A DNA stretch of 64,000 nucleotides from Sesamum alatum (lineage: Eukaryota > Streptophyta > Magnoliopsida > Lamiales > Pedaliaceae). Under the pieces are notes generated by a model. It was not told the origin of the DNA. It made no database searches and saw only the letters and a program-made list of their open reading frames with translations. A program made the position numbers and the translations under genes. The DNA is taken from the NCBI GenBank assembly GCA_034509735.1, contig JACGWO010000013.1, positions 16,822,136 through 16,886,135 on the forward strand. The letters are read 5' to 3'. Positions 59,138 to 64,000 of the stretch are shown here, piece by piece. Every line of letters starts with the position of its first letter. The first letter of the stretch is position 1.

Positions 59138-59542
59138 TGTACTTTTGTTTAATTGATGGAGGGATTGAAATGATTTTTGACTTGAGATGATCAATTTTTG
59201 TCTACTCCTATAACTTGTGATATTCAAGCCATGTAAACATTTGGATATTGATGAAATGAATGTTAATGTTTCTTTTGGTATAATGTTTTTCATTTTTTAT
59301 GAAAGCAACAACGAAATTATGTTAATGTTAATGGTTGTGTAAGTAATTACATAAATGTTAAAATTATCTCTTAATTGCATAATGTAAAACACAAATGAAG
59401 GTTAACAAAACTGACACTGGACATTAACATTGACAAATTGAAACTTGGCATTAAACATTAAACAATGTACGAATACAGGGTACAAAGCTTGCATATTTTA
59501 AACTAACTTGCCATCCCTACACTAAAAAAAAAAAAAAAGAAA

Positions 59543-59975
59543 GAAGATCAAGTCCGAGGAGCCGCCACGTCCATCCTTCCACCTACCCAAAATCGCGAAG
59601 AACAGAAACCCATGATGCTACCAGGCAAAGTTTTAGCAAAAAAAGTGTCTTCTTCAACATCTTTGCTTCAGTCTCCATTCCTTGGAGCTTGCGTGGCATC
59701 CCAGGTATGACACACATAGCTCTAGCATACATAGATGGGTCCTCCCACGTAAAAAAATCTGCACCCTCCAGTCTTGAACAAATAACACAAAAGCTCAGAA
59801 ATTCAATTTTTCAAAATACTTAAATCTGCAAAATTGGAGATTCTTACCTTATAATTTTGGTAGGAATAAAACCTTCTTCCAGGACTGTCATTGGTTCAAG
59901 ATGTTCTTAATGGAGCCCTAATACCACAATAGCAGTTTATTTCAATGGAATAATTACCCAATCCCACTGAAGATA
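59543..59975 (-). pseudogene. GRF-type zinc-finger-like protein, MULE-1 copy D
   Basis: Minus-strand mirror of 32887-33317. It shares with copy A the ATA in place of the start codon. Convergent with the MURA-like gene, about 400 bp from its stop codon. Confidence 0.62.
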
Positions 59976-60857
59976 TTTTCAGCTTTCTTTCTTCACCTTC
60001 AGGCCGATTTTGCAGAATGAGGAGAGAGAAATTTATTTTTTTACATATATTGGAAGATGAAAGCGGGAGGATGGCACTTTATTCCCGCCATTGCCTCGTC
60101 AGCATCCATGTTGGCTGCTGACTGGTTAAAAAAAATACAGTAGGCCGTCGGAACCCTAAGCCCCAAGTTATGATCGAAAGGACGAAAATTGCTACAAAAT
60201 TTATACTTAGAGGATTAAAATTACCAGCCTTGTACTTAGGGGACTTATTTTGTCACCCTCCATACTTACATGACCAATTTTGAAATTTTGCCATATTCGA
60301 AACAATTCATTCCAAATAACCAAAAGAAAAAGAAGTGAATCCTAAAAAAAAGTGGCTCAGAAATAAGAAACCTCTCATTTGAAGTTCCTTTCAATTAAAA
60401 TTTTAACTGTGTTCTACTGGTGAGAAATTCAAAATGGTAGAGACGTCGTTAATTGGATTAATGATTTAACTTACCAGGGAGAAAACTCAGCAAGCTCCGA
60501 GAGAAGATGAATTTTTTATCGGAAAAACTTGAGCTTCACTAGATCGATAAGGGACCACGAAAACTTCGTCGATGAGAAGAAAGGTGGTGGAGTTCAGGCA
60601 AGAGGAAGAAACGATGAAAAGAAGAGGAAAACAAGGCGAGAAAAAAATTTGACTTCTCTTTCTTTACTCTTTACTATTTTTAGACTAAATTATATATTGT
60701 AATAAAAATATTCTTAAGAAAGAGTCATATTTCTTAATTTGTTTTTAACTGATAGAATTTAAAGTATTTGAAATATTATTTTATATAAATATGTAATGTT
60801 AATAGTAAAAAGTTTTCAATTGGATTATTTATTTAATAAATATGTTTGTAAATTAAA

Positions 60858-61176
60858 GGATAAATATTTTTTGGTCCCGTAAGACTAAGACATTAAATTT
60901 TTATTTTGGTACCCACAACTTAGGTAGGTGGCTGTTTTAGTCCTATAAAACACGTTTTTCACTTTTTTTGGTCCCAAAATGTCACATTTTTCAATTTTTT
61001 TTGGTCCCAAAAATATCATGTCATTTTGGGACCAAAAAACTGAAAAATGTAATTTTATGGGACCAAAAAAACTGAAAAAACGTGTTTTATGGGACTAAAA
61101 CAGCCACGTACCTAAGTTGTGGTACCAAAACAAATAATGCCCTAATCCTTACGGGACAAAAAAAAGCATTTTGCCA
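60858..61176. mobile_element. Hairpin MITE (MULE-type), right arm
   Basis: Mirror of 31693-32005, with the target duplication TAAATTAAA at 60849-60857 and 61177-61185. The two halves are near-perfect reverse complements. Confidence 0.88.
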
Positions 61177-61604
61177 TAAATTAAATTATAAAAGTCCATT
61201 TTTTCTCAATTTATTATTTTTTAAATATAATATTTCCTAGGCATGGAACTTCTAATTATTTATATTATTTTTATTAAATTATAATTATTTGTTTTATTTA
61301 GTTATTTTTTGTCTTGGCACTAGTTTTTTAAAAAATATGTCTATTTTTTTTTAAAGATAGATACAAAAATAAGGACGGGAAGCAAGTGAGTAAACAATTA
61401 TAGTTTTGAATTATCTGAATTTTGACTTTAGAAGACGGACGACATCTCCAAAATTTTTTAAAAAAATCATATATTGAATATAAAAAAAAATTAAGTTTCT
61501 GCCAATCCCTCTCTATTTTTCGTTTCTGATACTAAAATTTATAATTTCAAAACCAGAAATAGAGATTGAAAGTTTTTATCCTCAGATTCAGAATCCCCCC
61601 CAAG

Positions 61605-63500
61605 CTCAATACTGTTTCCATCCACAAAATTGGAAAAAAGATCATCATCATCAGTACAAGTACCCCACATGTCATAATTCATTTTCCATAAAATCTTCGA
61701 GAATCATCCTCATCAATCTAACTCTACATCACCTTCATTGATCCCAATATCCCCATTTTTTGGGTCCACCACATCCTGTTTCATCTACCCCACAGCACAT
61801 CTTGTCTTTCATCTACCCCCACAGCACATCCTGTCTCATTTTCACCGAAAAACACAAACTCATCATCATCAGTAATACACAATATGTTGTTGCTTACCCT
61901 TACCTTTGCTCTTACTCTGTTTTTGTTATGTTTGTTTTTTTTTTTTTTTTTTTTTTTTTTTCTGCAGTTTCCTGTTTCACCACAATTCAACAGCAATCTC
62001 TTCAGGTGATGGGGTTATACATTACAAGAAAAACGCCCAATAGCAACGAAAAAAAATCAGCTTTGAACTAATTAGCAACTAAAATTTTCTAATTGCTAAT
62101 GAATTATTTAGTATATCAAAAATATACTTGCAATTGAATTTAGCAATGAAAATTTACTTGCTAACAAGTTTAGCAACGAATTATTTAAAAATATATATTA
62201 AGTAGTGTAGATTAGCAATGAGAATTTTATTTGCTATTTAGCTCGATGCTGATTTCAACAACAAATTTTTTCGTTGCTATTAAGCTATTTTCTTGTAGTG
62301 ATACTCAACATATATATTAATTTGTCTACTCTCCAAATGATTCAAACTTTGCAGTTGAATATCATCATCACTATATAATAACTTAAACCCACCATTAATA
62401 ATAATGTAATACCTAATTCCTTCCCTATTTATTCCACAATTGTCAGCCAGAAGATCCAGATTCTGTTTGTCCATGTGTGTTTGCATTGACATAGTCAAAC
62501 TTTTTCAGTTTTCCACCAATATATATCTAGCTATTGGCTGTTTTGTACCCTCCCACCATAATGCAATAGCTACAGTTATGCCTCTGACTTTCAGGGTCTG
62601 CCAACCATAAAAACAGAAGACATAAATTTTTTTTTTTCAGAATACTACATTCAAGCAACAACGACAGAAAAGCAAGATTCAAAACAATATAATACTAAAT
62701 AACAATATAGTACACTACCCCACATGTTGGCCACATTTCATTAATAATAATAGAGCAACACGACAGAAAAGCAAGAATTCTCACTTTCGGGGTGGGTGGG
62801 GGGACCAGTCATGGCATTAAACAAATGTGGTTCTCCTTTAACAAACATAAACAAATGTGGCATCTATTTTCCTAAAAAGATGTCTTTTATCCCAAAATCC
62901 ACCGAAAAAGCACATATTGTAAATGGGACTCACGGTAAGCAGGTGGGGGCATGTCCAAGTGCCTTTCGCTTCGAAACATCACCCATCTTCACCAACTTCC
63001 GTCTTCAAGAAGCCGTTGATAAGTCACCTTTTCGACGTGCGAACACCAAAATGAATTGATTCTTCTCTCTCGGCAGTAGGTTAACTTCACAAATTTTGGG
63101 GGTTTCTTGCTCCTCTGAACTTCTCTAGGGCTTTTAGGTTGACTTCAAACAACGTGACAGAACGATGTCGTTCCCTTTTCCCTCCAAAGTTTTCGAGTGA
63201 CATGGTGTGAATGGATGATTTGGCAGGTGACGGGATATTTTAAACCACGTCAGCAATGCTATATAAGGGGTGTGGCCGGAATATTTAATACACGTTCACG
63301 CTTTGGTGGCCAAATTGTGAAAAAGCCCCAATTTAAACAGAGAACGTGCGCCCATGTGACAATTTCCGGCGAAATTAGGGTTAGTGGAACCAAAATCGCC
63401 AATTTTTTCAAATTAAAGTACTAAAACACTATTCTAAAAAGGCCCTGGACCAAAAGTGCCCTCACCACCCTACATTACTGGACCAAAAATTGCATTTTTT
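61605..63500 (-). mobile_element. MULE-2, 5' half only (right arm)
   Basis: Mirror of 29390-31290. The PB1-like exon runs on the minus strand from about 62605 to 61620 and reads GINREGIRYY and GGFKLLYSDDDIQLQ in one open stretch. The terminal-repeat end is near 63500, next to CT and TA microsatellites. Confidence 0.6.
62020..62300. mobile_element. CACTA MITE inside the MULE-2 exon (right arm)
   Basis: Mirror of 30586-30863. The flanking target duplication is ATA on both sides (TAT on the other strand), here without the extra T. Confidence 0.88.
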
Positions 63501-63509
63501 TCCTAAAAA

Positions 63510-63512
63510 ATC

Positions 63513-63554
<42 letters not shown>

Positions 63555-63585
63555 TATATCGCTGCCCTCTCCCCCTTTCTCCTCG

Positions 63586-63621
<36 letters not shown>

Positions 63622-63625
63622 ATAT
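63510..63625. repeat. (CT)n and (TA)n microsatellites, right arm
   Basis: Mirror of 29264-29388. Repeat counts differ slightly between the arms. Confidence 0.85.
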
Positions 63626-64000
63626 ATATATAATATCATCTCTTCTTCTCATTTTATAATAATATGACATTAATTACATAATTAATATTCATTTTTAATT
63701 ATTATAATTATGAAAAATATGATATTATATATTATAATATGGTTAAAAGTAGTAATTGAAATTAATAAAAAATATATATCAATTATATATTCATGCTAAT
63801 ATTCGACTAGCATAAATGTTAATATTATTTCGATTAAAAGTTTGAAAGATAATAATTTTTCAATTTTTATTTTTGGAAAAAAAATGTATTAATTTTTATT
63901 TAGAGTTAAAACTAATGTATACTATTTATGAAATTATTTTAAAAAATATTCAAATACAAAATATGTCAACAAAAATAATAATTTATTTAATTTTAATAGT

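Larger units (their letters stand above)
56116..60292. mobile_element. MULE-1 copy D, complete ends
   Basis: It starts GGAAAAATTGCAAAATTGG after ATATTTGAAA (56106-56115) and ends TTTTGCC before ATATTCGAAA (60293-60302). Length 4.18 kb, mirror of copy A. This copy gives the clearest reading of the MURA-like gene. Confidence 0.9.
46105..64000 (-). repeat. Right arm of the large inverted repeat
   Basis: From about 47510 to 64000 this is the reverse complement of 45604-28905. Positions 46105-47509 have no partner in the window's left arm except, in direct orientation, the related flank at 31296-32470. The arm is still matching when the window ends, so its full length is unknown. Confidence 0.93.

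Noticed and set aside
32560..60302. Four independent MULE-1 insertions
   Set aside because: All four share the same flanking sequence and target duplication, so they are duplicates of one insertion.

Overview
This is nuclear DNA of a flowering plant. One intron-rich host gene lies in dense, nested transposable elements: CACTA, MULE, Ty1/copia and LINE. The host gene is a family 1 glycoside hydrolase of the type found in asterids (strictosidine, raucaffricine or oleuropein glucosidase-like). A euasterid dicot is likely; anything narrower is a guess. No bacterial features, CRISPR arrays, rRNA or tRNA genes were seen.

Layout. Positions 1-3478 are AT-rich with a small MULE derivative and a CACTA-type MITE. 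Positions 3482-16296 are one complete 12.8 kb CACTA element with a TAT target duplication. It carries degraded TNP2-like and TNPA-like transposase genes, subterminal repeats, a minisatellite, an internal gag-like DUF4283/zinc-knuckle gene and a LINE scrap. Positions 16789-18420 hold nested MITEs and a duplicated promoter-like segment. Positions 18575-27958 are the 13-exon beta-glucosidase gene. Its fifth intron contains a 6 kb Ty1/copia element with an ATATA target duplication.

From 28905 to the window end the DNA is a large inverted repeat around a run of exactly 500 N (45605-46104). Each arm contains a remnant of one MULE (MULE-2) with a MITE in its exon, a second MULE (MULE-1) with convergent MURA-like and GRF-zinc-finger-like genes, a 5'-truncated LINE, and an inverted, truncated second copy of MULE-1. 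This gives four MULE-1 copies, here called A, B, C and D from left to right. Sequence markers group A with D and B with C. So an A/B duplication came first and the A-LINE-B block was then mirrored, either in the genome or by joining two allelic contigs head to head.

Almost all coding remnants are broken by 1-2 bp indels, many in homopolymers. The two LTRs of the copia element differ only in homopolymer length. This suggests that many frameshifts are base-calling errors in a poorly polished long-read assembly, so pseudogene calls here need caution. The elements do not form a pathway; they are nested insertions. The host gene would encode a beta-glucosidase that removes glucose from a specialised metabolite, if its reading frame is intact in the plant.
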